Assembly (NCBI GenBank): GCA_029747585.1
Contig: JAPEVF010000910.1
Span: 1-18,084, forward strand
Direction of reading: 5' to 3'
Length of the DNA: 18,084 bases
DNA from: Pleurotus djamor
Taxonomy: Eukaryota; Basidiomycota; Agaricomycetes; Agaricales; Pleurotaceae
Below the pieces are notes generated by a model. It was not told the origin of the DNA and ran no database searches. It saw only the letters and a program-made list of their open reading frames with translations. The first letter of the stretch is position 1. The number at the start of each line of letters is the position of its first letter. Positions 1-10,900 of this stretch are shown here, piece by piece. The position numbers were made by a program, and so were the translations under genes.

Positions 1-245
1 CCGCCCGAAGTTTGCTCGGGTCGACGCCCTCAGTGCGAGACTGCCAGCCGCCCTTCAATTCTCAGCTATAACTTCCCTACTTCTGGATGATATTGCTTCA
101 CAGTCACTACCCTGTTTTCTCAGGGTACATGGGCGCGTTTTCTGCACAATGATTTGCACTCTGTATCCTGAAATTTTTTTCGCAATCACCCANGGCAACC
201 CCAGGGTGATGTCTTTGACTGAATCGCAATCACAGCCGGATACAT
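1..245. other. Upstream region of the P450, no gene seen
   Basis: No convincing coding sequence or RNA gene is visible here. It is presumably the promoter and 5' leader of the P450 that starts at 246, and it contains one ambiguous base at 193. No clear TATA box stands out. Confidence 0.4.
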
Positions 246-2504
246 ATGTACCCCAAGCTGGGCTTGGACTCTCTTGAAAACAACGGAAAAGCCCTCATGA
301 TACCTCTTCACCTCAGCAACATGTTATTTGCCATACTGGGAGGTATCGTCTGCTTCTTATCTTACTTCTACCTGAGGCACCTCAAAGCCGCTTCGCGAAT
401 TCCACTCCCACCCGGTCCACCAGGAGAGTTCTTGCTAGGACACCTGCGTAGAATTCCGGAATCACGCCCCGAGTTTCTATACACTGAATGGTCCAAGACA
501 TATGGTGAAATACCCCCTTCTCTTCTTGTGCAAAGAAGTTATGAAAACTAATCTAAACCCTCCAAGGCGACATCGTATACTTCACGATGATTGGGCGCCC
601 AATGATCATCTTAAACAGTGTTAAACTCGCGATCGACCTTCTAGAACAACGAAGTGCTCTGTATAGCGACCGTCCGAATCTAACTGTCTATGAGTTGTAC
701 GTGACCTTCGTCGTCACGCTACATTGATGAGCTGATCTGATCTGCGCTTCGTTTTCTACTTACTTCCAGGTTGGGATGGGAAGCCACGGCCGCGTTCTTA
801 CGCTACGGCCCGAGGTTCAGGAAGCATCGCAAACTACTCCATCAACAGCTCGCTCCCCATGTTTGTCCCAAATTTCAACACATGCAAGCTCAAAATGCGC
901 ACTTACTTGTGGCTGGCTTGATGGAATCCAACGACGGGAAGTATGATCATCTTCTCAGTCGGTATGTTTTTTCACCCCATCCAGCCGAGATAGGGAGTAA
1001 GCTATCTTTATCCCATAGCTTCTCGACCGCTATAGCGATGCGAATTGCCTACGGTCATCAGATTGTCTCTGACAACGACGAGTATATCAAGCTCTCAAAT
1101 GCCCATATATCATCAATGTCCGAATGCGGGAATCCTGGTGCCAATCCAGTTGATTTCTTTCCCGTCCGCGAGTACTTTTCGCGCCACATCCGTTCAGATT
1201 TCAAGACTTATTCTGATCGTCATAGTTCGCTACCTCCCTTCCTGGTTTCCCGGAACGCATTGTGCTAATGTCGCGCGGAAGTGGAGACCATCGATTGTTA
1301 AGCTACAAGACCTCCCGTTCGACCGAACTCGGGCTGAATATGTAGGACTTGTCTTAGGGAATACTCCATTCCAGCAGACTGAATTTTCTATCTCCAGCTC
1401 CAAGGGACACCAAAGCTGTCCTTTCTTTCTACGCTCCTTGAAAATTCGCCCCCCAGTCCAACTCAAGAACACTTGGAAGATATGAGGGGTACTGCTGGCG
1501 TGATATACGCCGCAGGCGCAGGCACGGTAAGTATCCTTCTGCCCCATCGTCTCACCTTTGTTTCAAGTCTAATTATCCCCAAAAGACCTGGTCAGAGCTC
1601 GCCATGTTCTTCGTAATCGTCCTCCTTCATCCGCATATCCAAGAACGCGGGCAAGAGGAAATTGACCGTGTCGTTGGACGAGACCGCCTACCAACTTTCG
1701 AGGACTTTGATAAGCTGCCATACGTGGGAGGACTAGTTGAGGAATTGTTCAGGTGAGAATAGCAAACCTTTGGTTCTGCAATTTAACATAGATTCTTCGT
1801 TTCGTATGTAGGTGGCACCCTATCGCACCGCTAGGTACGCAGCTTGTCTCAGTCCTACTGGTCCGTATTGATATCTGCGTAATAGGCATCCCCCATCGCA
1901 CCACTGCAGACGACGTATATCAAGGAATGTTTATACCAAAGGGTTCATATGTATTTGCCAATGCTTAGTACGTCGTTTCTTTGGTTGAACGACTGAAAAC
2001 ATCTGGACCTGATTCATTTCAGTGCGATGTCACTGGACGAGAACATGTACAAGGATCCCAAGACTTTCAACCCCTTACGTTACCTTCCAAAATCAATTGG
2101 AGGAAACGAAGAGCCTCCCTTTACTGCTGCTTTTGGATTCGGTCGTCGGTGAGCGTGGGTCTTTTTGCGGGAAAACGATCACTATTCAATAAGCTTTGGT
2201 GATGTCACAATTACCAGGATCTGCCCTGGTCGGCACTTGGCTACTTCAAGCATTTGGATAGCAGTCGCTACCATATTGGCAACCCTCTCGATCACCCCGA
2301 CGACTGCAAGAACCCCGATCGATGTTACTTACGGCGCTGGATTGACAAGGTGGGTCTCTGGTTTTCCACAACCTTAAGCATGTTTCACAGCGACACATTC
2401 CTCTGTTCAGGCATCCTGAAGAACTTCCTTGCGAAATTTCTCCCCGGTCTCACGAGAGCAAAAAACTTGTGAGAGATGCGTTGGAGCATGCCAACGCTTT
2501 GTAG
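246..2504 (+). CDS. Cytochrome P450 monooxygenase, 12 exons, 532 aa
   Basis: Exons read 246-504, 567-696, 770-961, 1019-1167, 1226-1341, 1398-1526, 1586-1752, 1812-1834, 1886-1967, 2033-2158, 2218-2349 and 2411-2504, summing to 1,599 nt. Visible features: a hydrophobic membrane anchor (about residues 23-43), the proline hinge PPGPPG (55-60), an I-helix AGAGTT (about 321-326), ExxR within EELFR (377-381), FNPLR (431-435), and the haem loop FGFGRRICPGR (453-463) with Cys460 as the expected iron ligand. The length is normal for microsomal fungal P450s, which oxidise small lipophilic substrates at the ER using NADPH-P450 reductase. The substrate cannot be told; it resembles the large basidiomycete P450 families often annotated as O-methylsterigmatocystin oxidoreductase-like. 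Intron 4 starts with GC. Two usual motif residues differ: Gly for the acidic residue in the I-helix, and Phe for the C-helix Trp. Met18 (297) is an alternative start nearer the anchor. Confidence 0.93.
1168..1225 (+). other. GC-AG intron (intron 4) of the P450
   Basis: The reading frame on both sides joins only if the intron runs from the GCGAGT at 1168 to the CATAG ending at 1225. The exon then ends with a single C that completes a Leu codon with the next TT, giving DFFPVLRYLPSWFPG, the sequence expected at this place in fungal P450s. The donor begins GC, not GT. Confidence 0.75.
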
Positions 2505-2698
2505 GAACATTGTGTAGCTCCTATGTACCCTCAGGCTAACGTCACAATGAATATGGCTTGCCATCCTTCCCTTGAGAATTTTCAGCCCCGTGTGTGGTGC
2601 GGGCTTAATTTCCAGGCCAGCGGCGCCGCACGTGGAGACAGCCTTGTCAGAAATTTTATTACATTACAGCCTGGCACTGGTGGCCTATCGGCGAGAAC
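2505..2698 (+). other. P450 to F-box intergenic spacer
   Basis: A spacer of 194 bp between two genes on the same strand, holding the 3' end of the P450 and the promoter/leader of the F-box gene. Short open frames here do not resemble any protein and lack supporting splice signals. Confidence 0.4.
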
Positions 2699-4179
2699 AT
2701 GGTCAACATCGACGACCTCCCTGCAGAGCTATTAGTGGAGACCGTCCACTATTTGAAGGCTGCATGCTGGCTATCATTTTACCTCGGACATGATGCACCG
2801 CTCCATCCATCCATACCCATCTCTTTGCGTTGGATCGCCGTCTCGCAGGTTTCTCGTCGGTGGAGAAACATCCTTCTGAAATCCCCCCTCCTTTGGGAGT
2901 ACATCGACCTCATAACGAAACCAGCCCTAGCTGCAGAAGTCTTAGAGAGGTCTAGGCTGGAAACCAACCTCTATGACGAGAGGATGACAATCGATCCTCT
3001 GAGAATAGAGGATCTGTCCCTCTCACACTACTGGCCTACGACAAGATCCCCGTTGCGGAGCGCCGTGAAGAACTTTGGCCACTCTTCAGACCCCACATGC
3101 TCAGATTACAGCATATCAATATCTACCGCGCTACATCGGTGGATATTGATGCGCTGGATTACAGCGCTTGCTCGTTACCCCTCTTGCACACCTTCTATGT
3201 TGAGCATGAAGGAGAAGAAGTCCCATCTCTCTGCTCGTTCTTGAAGCAGGACTTTCCACGCCTTCAGTCTCTCCGCGTTGTACACTGCAACATACCCCGG
3301 CGTGTTTACAGCTTCCCTCGATTGGTGTCACTTACCCTTGATGGCAGCATAGATCGCCTCCCGGTGCTCACCATATCAGACATCTTGGCCACCATCAAAG
3401 CTACGCCAAAGCTGGAATATATACATCTATCCCATGTAGTCATGCCCTTATCCCATGTCGATGCCGAGAACCTTACCGCATTCCAGCGAGACCCGATTGA
3501 AGCCCCAAGCTTGCTATTTTTCAAAACTACGAGTAGCCACTTCGATGCGACCTACTGTATCTCAACCATCAAACGTCATTCGCAATCCCAGTTTCCCCGA
3601 TATGAATTGAAATCAACTGCCACTCCAGTGAAGACGATCACGCAGGCTCAAATCCTCAATATCTCCGAGTTCTGTGCACAAAGCCCCCCATCCTCGCTCA
3701 CCGTGGATCTCTTCCCAGACCAGCTTTGTGTGCTGGTCGACGACGCCGTATACATGGAATTTCCTTCCTCGTGCTCTCATCGCTCTGTCAATGCAACCCA
3801 CCGTCTTCTCAGTGCCATCTCCCCAGATGAAATAAAATCGCTTGTTTTCACCGACAACACGTCCGGAATCTACGCAGACTTTCTACACCTGTGGCCAAAT
3901 ATAGAAACACTCGATATCAGCACCGACGAGACATATCTAACGCAAGTTTGGGAAAAGCTTAAGGGACATAACCATCTTGAAGGTATCACAATCTTTGGCA
4001 TGGATCTTGAAGTGGTCGTGAATAATGACCCATCGCCGTTGGTTGAATTCCTCCGGAGTCGTGCGGAATCTGGAGTACCTATCAAGAAGTTACGGTTATC
4101 CGCCCACGAGAGACGCCATCCGAAAGCAGAGATGGTCGAGAAATTGAAGCAATTCACAGAGGTGAATGTGGTTATTTGA
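2699..4179 (+). CDS. F-box domain protein with LRR-like C-terminal region
   Basis: The N-terminus has the F-box pattern seen in mushroom fungi: LPAELLVETVHYL (residues 7-19), then WIAVSQVSRRWRNILLKSPLLW (about 44-65) and a hydrophobic tail leading to ALAAEVLERS. Such proteins bind Skp1 and recruit substrates to SCF ubiquitin ligases. The remainder is leucine-rich with irregular repeats (for example LPLLHTFYV, FPRLQSLRV, FPRLVSLTL, TPKLEYIHLS), consistent with a substrate-binding LRR-like surface. One intron is needed to change frame near 2950-3008: a GT donor at 2950 gives 473 aa; a GC donor at 2956 gives 475 aa and restores the usual LxRSR motif. The stop is at 4177-4179. The target is unknown. 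Agaricomycetes carry hundreds of divergent members of this family. Confidence 0.88.
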
Positions 4180-4398
4180 GGAACATAGGAAGAACCGTGT
4201 CGTAGGAAATTCATTGAGGAAGAACGTTACATCGACAGGGTTTCGGGGGTCATGGTTGCCAACATTTGGAGCGGGACACAACGAGGCCAGCGATACAACG
4301 TCTTGTAAAATATAATTTTTTGGGAAAGTTCCTAGAACCGCCAGAGGCAGATGCGTCGTCATGTAGACAATCTCGCAAACGTATGTTCTTGTTGGGGG
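4180..4398. other. Convergent 3' spacer between F-box gene and PCMT
   Basis: A stretch of 219 bp between two stop codons facing each other. It should hold both 3' UTRs and polyadenylation sites. No gene is seen. Confidence 0.4.
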
Positions 4399-5471
4399 TC
4401 AAGCCCCGTTTCTCTGCTTCTCCAAATCGGTCAAAGGAACATACTAGTATAGGGACGTTTTTAGACTAGAAGAAAGACGGAACATTCCAAGAAGACTTAC
4501 TCTAACATCCATGATCTTTTCCTGCGAGACATTCCCGTGGTTATCTTTCTCCACGAGTTTGATGTGCTGCGCGTATGTTCCGACAGGTATGAACATCTTC
4601 CCAGGTGATGCCAGCTGGTCTATGAGGGCTTGTGGGACAGTTGGCGCGGCTGCCCCGACATGGATAACATCATAAGGACCTATTGAACGCATCATAAACG
4701 CGGGGTCTACAAATAAGCAGAAACGTCTGATGCTCACCACATGAAGGATATCCTGAGAGCACCAGATATATCAGCCCCATCTTATTTGTGGACGCATTCG
4801 AATCCAGACGGTTACTCACCCAATCGTCCATCCCCAGCAACGATTTCAATGCAACCCGATTCCAACGCTTCTCCGAGCCCATCCTTTTGAAGGTTTTGGA
4901 TCGACCTATCAACCAGCTCCGTAATATGCTCAATTCCGACTACCATTCCATTCCTTCCTTCTGATGATTCAGAAGAAACAAGATGATGGAGAACAGCAGC
5001 AAGGTATCCAGATCCGCTTCCGACGTCGAGAACTCTCGCTCCCGGTTTCAGGCGATCGAGGAGGTGCTCTACTGCGTACGCGTGCTGAGAGTTTTGACAT
5101 TATCTATACGATTGAGACTGAGCAAGGCATTGCCGCCCACCATATGAGGTGCTGAGATGGTTGCACCGTATCCAATTGGTCTACAAAACCTGGTTAAGTT
5201 TTGCTGAGAGCCAAGAGAACATGAAACGACTCAACTGAGGAGAATCCTCATAAGCATACGGCTTATCCTTCGCCAAAACATAGTTTGCTCGATCGACTTT
5301 TTCCATAGCCTACCAGCATTGAATATTTGAATCCTAATCAGCCGTCGACGTTGACTCGCAGTGCCTCGGAACGATGCTAACTTGAGCTACGCGTTCTGTT
5401 CTGATGATTTCGTTCGAATGCATGTTTGTGATGAGTTCAGAGTTCGTTGCTCCCGTGCATCTCCAAGCCAT
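4399..5471 (-). CDS. PCMT: Protein-L-isoaspartate O-methyltransferase, 7 exons, 235 aa
   Basis: Spliced exons on the minus strand are 5471-5382, 5309-5236, 5180-5141, 5084-4820, 4752-4738, 4679-4501 and 4443-4399 (708 nt). The protein starts MAWRCTGATNSELITN, carries the substrate-site motif GYGATISAPHM (58-68, Ser64), the AdoMet-binding motif VLDVGSGSGYL (86-96), VVGIEHI, and the PYDVIHVGAAAPTVPQALI segment, and ends with VRYVPLTD followed by a short tail. This is the complete family pattern and the usual length (about 225-235 aa). The enzyme methylates L-isoaspartyl residues in aged proteins with S-adenosylmethionine and so starts their repair in the cytosol. Exon 5 is only 15 nt. The last acceptor was chosen at 4444 because it restores RYVPLTD; an earlier acceptor leads into unrelated sequence. 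Confidence 0.95.
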
Positions 5472-5589
5472 GGTGGTAAGTTACTGAGTATGATGCAACT
5501 CTTTGGAGTTGCTGTGGAGAAAGCGGTTGGTTGCTTGAATTTTACGGCGTGAGTGGAACCAATAGTTCTGTAGACGACCACAAGTCACA

Positions 5590-5663
5590 GGTTCGATGGC
5601 GTAGTTGGTTATCGCATCTGTCTTACACACAGAAGGTCCTCAGTTCGAGCCTGGGTCGAATCA
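5590..5663 (+). tRNA. tRNA-Val (anticodon TAC), no intron
   Basis: A 74-nt cloverleaf. The acceptor stem 5590-5596 pairs with 5656-5662 (one G-U), followed by discriminator A5663. The D arm starts at 5599. The anticodon stem TCTGT/ACAGA (5617-5621 with 5629-5633) holds loop CTTACAC, anticodon TAC at 5624-5626, reading GUA valine codons. The variable loop is 5634-5638. The T stem CTCAG/CTGGG holds loop TTCGAGC. Internal A box TGGCGTAGTTGG (5597-5608) and B box AGTTCGAGCCT (5642-5652) are present. It lies 118 bp from, and divergent to, the PCMT start. Confidence 0.95.
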
Positions 5664-5664
5664 A

Positions 5665-5669
5665 TTTTT
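5665..5669 (+). terminator. RNA polymerase III oligo-T terminator of tRNA-Val
   Basis: A run of five T begins two bases after the discriminator base of the tRNA, as expected for Pol III termination. Confidence 0.8.
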
Positions 5670-6065
5670 CGACCACATTCTTAACCATCGCGAACACCTT
5701 GCCTGTCGTCCGTGAGGGAAAGGAAAATCACCACGGTGCGGTTAGCATGTGGTTCGAATGCGGTCATAAAATTCCCTGCGAGGACGCTCAGTAGGGAAGG
5801 TCACCAGGCGGCAGAAAGGCAATGTTCGGTTTGGAACTAGGAGGTAAATTACACGCAAGGAAGCCGCAAAGATTGCACAGAGGGAAGGAGCAGATATCAG
5901 GTTATAAGAGAAGGGTAAACTGGTGCGTGAGGGTATGGTGGATAGCGCGATGTGCAGTAGGGGAAACAATGGCGAGACGTCCACAATATTTTACGATTAC
6001 AACAAAGGATACAGAGAGGTCGACTCGGTTTCGAGTGTCCCAGATCCAGAAGCGCGGTGCATCAC
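5670..6065. other. Spacer downstream of tRNA-Val and of the T5orf172 gene, no gene seen
   Basis: About 396 bp. Open frames on both strands (5742-5984 minus, 5822-6157 plus) overlap each other, lack recognisable motifs and look accidental. The right part must hold the 3' UTR of the minus-strand T5orf172 gene. Confidence 0.4.
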
Positions 6066-7858
6066 TTACACATAACTCTCAACGAAGGCACCCCATTTCT
6101 CGATTACCGGCTTCACTATCAACTCCCATTCTTTGTTTTTGTACCGCCCCTTCTTGACTCGAGTGAACTCAAAGATCTCTTGATGTAGTTGGCCACCTAA
6201 ACATAGAAAGTAGTAAGCGAGGGTTCAGTCCTAAGAACGCGAGGGATAAACTCACAGTCTGGACAAGGTTTGATGTATCCCCTCCCCTTGGCACCTTTTT
6301 TTTGGAGTCGACGTGCCACTGCCGCTATTACTTCCGGAGGCTGAGGATGCAACAGGTGGCGCGTCAAGCTTCGGCCAGGATGCGTGTAGGTATGGCTCAG
6401 AGAAAGCCAGGTCAGCTAATTCCAGGTGGACCAACCGTTCGAGGCGATGACACAAAGGACCTTTGGCCCCAGCACGCACTTTACCCTTCAACAAGCTCAC
6501 GCCTCCGCCGCCACCAAAGTCAATCGTCGAGTCATCATCCCCATCTTCGGGATCAACAACACCTGGATACCACCCACGAAGGACTTGCTCCTTCGATGAA
6601 CATTGTTTGCTCCACTCGTCAATCCGCTTGACGAGGTTCACAGCTCGTCCAACTTTGAGCTTGATGGTGGGTGAAGCATGATCTTTCAACTCGTTGAGCC
6701 TGAGTGCCAGGTGCGCATTGACGAAAGGTAGTACGCACCGATGATCTCGAATGTGTAGATATACCCATCCACGTCACTCAATGACTTGGATTTTTCCATC
6801 TCTGATCTCAGCATCACTTGAGTGTCTGTTTGCAGGTACGACGGAATCCAATCTACTCCAAATTAGATACAGCATCGACTCCGCATGCAAATCACGTACC
6901 ATCAAAGACAACCCATTCTCCATTCTTCCTTGCATAAAACCCAGACTGTACCATCACCTCTTTGCTATGCTGATGACAAAACACTTCCCCTCCGCCGTCG
7001 ATCCCAGACAACAGACTCCCTTTCACCTGGCGTGTGCACCGTTTCCCGCTCTTAGTCGTGCCATTGCACTGCACTGCTCCCGAATCGCCTTTCGCGCTGA
7101 TAGAAGGTGCTGTAGGCGATGAGGGTGTCGGAACATATGGATCAGACGACGCGCGTCGACGAGGTGGCTTCTTCACTGGCTTTGGCTTCGATGCCGAGAG
7201 GCTAACATCGGTCGAAGATGATGGTGACGCGGTAGAAATCGCCGGTGCATGCGGTTTAACTTTCGTGGGCGTTTGGATGGGAGCAGCGTACTTGTTGAGA
7301 TCGTTCAGTGATGGAAGGACAGAGGTAGATGCAGGTCTGGATGGCGGTAAATTTATGTCGCCTTGCTGTAATGCGTATTGCATCGTCAGTGATGTTTGTG
7401 GGTGAGCCTGTGCGTAGGGCGGTGGTTGCGCGTATGGCATAGGCATCACCGGCGGTCTTGGAAGCGGTCCCGGAGAGAATCCATTACTACCAGACCCATT
7501 CGCTGGCGGCGCGTAGAACCCTCCTACAAACGCCGTTGAGCCGGGGTCGGATTGGCTATGGGGATGTGGAGGAGGAGGAGGGGGCTGAGGTTTTCCGGAT
7601 AACGCCAACGCGTCAAAGCTCTGAATCAAGTCCCCCGTCGCCGGGTTATGATCGTATTGATACTGTGGTTGAATCGACATTGGATTTGGGGGTGGGGGTT
7701 GTTGATGAGCCTTTCTGGGTCGATGAGACTAACACGAACACTCTGAATAACAAAGAACGCACATCGGAGTCTGGGGTAATATCGAGGCGTTCGGCAATTT
7801 TGTTGAAGAGCTTTTGGGTCAGGCCCTTGAAGGCGTCCTTGCTACTACGATCCTGCAT
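6066..7858 (-). CDS. T5orf172/DUF1766 (Mug113-like, GIY-YIG fold) protein, frameshifted at a poly-A run
   Basis: Proposed exons: 7858-7763, 7728-6900, 6825-6735, 6699-6256 and 6196-6066; about 529 aa if one A is removed from the A8 run (complement of 6296-6303). Order of parts: a short N-terminus KDAFKGLTQKLFNKIAERL; a long Pro/Ser/Gln-rich disordered stretch; a small Cys/His motif CNGTTKSGKRC...CHQH; then GYIYTFEI and LKVGRAVNLVKRIDEWSKQC with VLRGWYPG, the signature of the T5orf172 branch of GIY-YIG-like domains; and, after the frameshift, PCPDCGQLHQEIFEFTRV with a C-terminal KPVIEKWGAFVESYV. The cellular role of this fungal family is poorly known; S. pombe Mug113 is meiotically upregulated. 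Two introns in this model are unusually short (34 and 35 nt). Met49 (ATG at 7680) is an alternative start that avoids the first. The domain call is firm, the 5' end less so. Confidence 0.82.
6296..6303 (-). other. A8 homopolymer with apparent one-base frameshift
   Basis: On the minus strand the coding sequence reads ACTCC, eight A, GG. With eight A the protein stops after about 14 further codons. With seven A the frame continues into GAKGRGYIKPCPDC and the conserved last exon. The exon phases of the rest of the gene also add up only with seven A. Confidence 0.8.
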
Positions 7859-7996
7859 CTTGGAAGTAAAGATGAAGAAGGATCGTCGTTGAAGTTGCAG
7901 TAGCGGCGCTTCTTTGGCGCCTGTCGACTTCTTCCGATACTTCAACTTCTTGTTTCAACGTTCTGAATCTCTTGCTTCATTGGATTGGTTTACTGT
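7859..7996. promoter_or_regulatory. Divergent promoter region between T5orf172 gene and P-loop NTPase
   Basis: About 138 bp separate two start codons that point away from each other, so both promoters must lie here or extend into the 5' leaders. No clear TATA box is seen. If the T5orf172 start is at 7680 instead, the shared region grows to about 316 bp. Confidence 0.45.
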
Positions 7997-10900
7997 ATGG
8001 ATCCTCACCCTTCTAAACGCAAAACTTCTGAAGAACCCGGCGACGAGCCCACGCCGAAGAAAATTCGTTATGATCTTCAAGCCGACTTTAGTAGTGGAAT
8101 ACCCCCTCCCTCCTTGGACTATTTCATACGCTCGCTGTGGTTGACACGCAACAGCCCAGAAGACAAGACATATTTTCTTGAACACTTTATTGCTTCATAC
8201 CTGGACTATGCTGCGGCTATCGACATAGAGAAAGGGTCAAACTATCCTCCGGATCGACGTTCCGACGTACTCACAACCCGAAGCGAGTCCATTGAGCAAA
8301 TATTTACAGATTATGCGTCGAACCAAGACGATAACACGCAGACCCTCAAACCTCTCGTTGACATACTATGTCCGTCTTCGAAGGCTATGATATCTGGAAC
8401 AATTGCCCTAAATTACCGTAGACGATCAAGCTGTGCTCCTAAGACCTCACTTTCAAGAATCAGAACCGACGAACCAAGGTAGAGTCACACAGACCCCCCA
8501 AGAACTACATTCTCAATGCATCCCTGGTATAGACTCTGAGATGGCGGTAGATTCTGAAGATGGCTTGGCGGATGCCTTTGAAATATCCAAGGTGTATCGA
8601 CAACTGACTATGCTCTCTGATTTGAGCCCCGACCAACAGGAAGCCGTCAATGATTTCGCCGATCTATTCGAGCTCGACATTCCAAGCCTGAAATTTGGGC
8701 CAACCTCGAGCGACCGGGATCTACAGCTTTTATGCATCCACTATATGAACATGGCTAGGGATTCATTTGGCGCCAAGCTGGATCCCTCTAGATCTTCTCC
8801 CGCTCGGGTCCCCACTACTCGGCTTGAAAGCGTACGAGCTGCGGTATCCCAGTGTGGAGGGAGCGTCGGCCTCGCACCGCTTCTCCAATTTCTAAGTATG
8901 TACGCAGGCTGCCATCCTTCTTCCCCCCNTCGGATGATCACTCAGAACGGTTTTGATACAGTCGACATGAAGTGGCTCACGGTTCCCCTTCCTGATGAAG
9001 AGTCGTCACCACAAGCTGGTATGTGATGTTGCCTCCCGTCCTTTAGTGTCAGGGTTCTTGATAATCGGGCTTATCTTTCATAGCGGTTCATGACGACGTT
9101 TTGAAGGCTTGGTCATTGCCCTATGAAGGGCGGGCGCACGAAATATTGCTGGACAATATCCTAATGGATGATCGCTCCCCCGCTTATTGTAACACTGGCG
9201 TGATCATACAATCCTCCGGGTACGGTAAATCACGATGTGTTGCTGAGGCGGAGAAACTTATTGTGACAATCCCCATCAATATCCGAGATCCCAAGGACGA
9301 GAAGTACTGTCAGCACTCCGTTCTCCATGTCCTTCACCGCAGCTCAAGAGCTGACTTAGCTTGTTTCTAGATGGGGCCTATCCCCTAACTGACCAGAGCA
9401 TTTATAAGTTGTTCTGCGATTTGGCTCACGAAGAATTCCAGACCTGTGTCGTCCTTTGTGAACTGTTTCTCGACATTTTGTTTAAGCAAATCGTCGCACA
9501 ATTCACAAAACTGGTCGCAAATAGAGCAAACATCGACCTGAAAAATGCTCGGGCCGTTGCTGTGGCTTGGAGAGAATGGTTTACCACTAGAAGGGCTGAC
9601 ATATACGCAAATGTATCAGAGCGATTCGCAGAAGAGGTATGTTCTATGTCACCTCCTTCGCGTCGAAACTGATACCCGGCTAATGAGCGAGAGCAACATT
9701 TGGTCAACCCAAACCCCTCAGAAACCATCAAAAAGTTTGCAAATCGTCTTCCTTCCGCCCAGCTCAGTAGTGCGACCCATGGCAAAGCCCATGGAGCTCT
9801 CAAGATCCTGATCTATATCGATGAAGCCCATACTTTGGTTAGAGACACCCGCGGCGGCGGAGGGCTCGTTTACGATGCTTTGATAAAAGCATTGGTGGGC
9901 TGTCGTCACACTCCCATCTTCACGCTATTCCTCTCGACCGCATGGCGTGCTGGAGGCATAGCGCCACCGGCCTCTGTTGCATCATCTGCCCGCGACCGCA
10001 GTTGGGGTAACTTATTAGCTCCATACACCGAGTTTCCATTTGACTGCCATCCCACCTTGGTGGAGAAGATCAAGCCCAACAAGCTCGCCCTCGAAGACAT
10101 TCGGTCGCTTGCCTTCATCTGCATGTTTGGCCGCCCTCTGTACGTGTTTTGTTGAATCACTTGTGGATAATCATCATGGACGCTCATCTTCGTAGCTTCT
10201 GGGCTCTCCACCAAGCTGCAATGGATCTATCACAGCCAACAAAGGCCGCAGATGTCTTGGAACTCGCCAAGCTCAAGCTTATTCGTAATGAAAATGTTTA
10301 CGCCGCATCCGAGTCCAAGTACGGTCGCGCGGCCATCCTGGACGTACTCCTTAGCCTCCAATACCATCCCCATAGGGAGGCCACGAGACGCTTAACAGAA
10401 GACCTGGTCGCTAGCCATATGCGGACTGTCTTCAGTGCACCGAATAATCGCGAGTATCTTCGTTCGGGCTACCCGTCCGAGCCCTTGCTTGCCCATGCCG
10501 CGTTAGACGCGGTACATGAACTAGATAAACGCCTGCCTGGTGATGCCATGGCACAGATGTTTGCCGGGTTGGATGAAGGACTGGAAGGTGCAATTGATGC
10601 AGGTCAACGGGGAGAGCATATTGGCAAGATGCTTCTGTTACGAGCCTACATGAAGGCAATCCTTCAAGAGCATGATGGTAAATCTAGTCATTGGCACCAC
10701 GGATGCTCTCTGGCGACCTTTTTGCGACACTTGATCACAGAAAGTGCCTTCCAAGGCCTCGATGCTATGCCGGATAACATATCTGATGGCATGAAACTCT
10801 CGGATGCTTTCAAGAATGCTCGTGTGCGTTTCACCCACTTCGCCCGAGCCTCGGACGATGCTGCGATGACGACAAATATGGCCTGGATTGCTTTCATTCG

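Noticed and set aside
246..2504. P450 as a pseudogene, because its open frames are broken into small pieces
   Set aside because: All breaks are explained by 11 short introns; the spliced sequence is open for 532 codons with an intact haem motif.
3870..4214. A 114-codon frame antisense to the F-box gene
   Set aside because: Shadow of the real coding strand, which has the F-box and LRR-like sequence.
5742..6157. Opposing frames downstream of the tRNA
   Set aside because: They overlap each other and the real end of the T5orf172 gene, without motifs.
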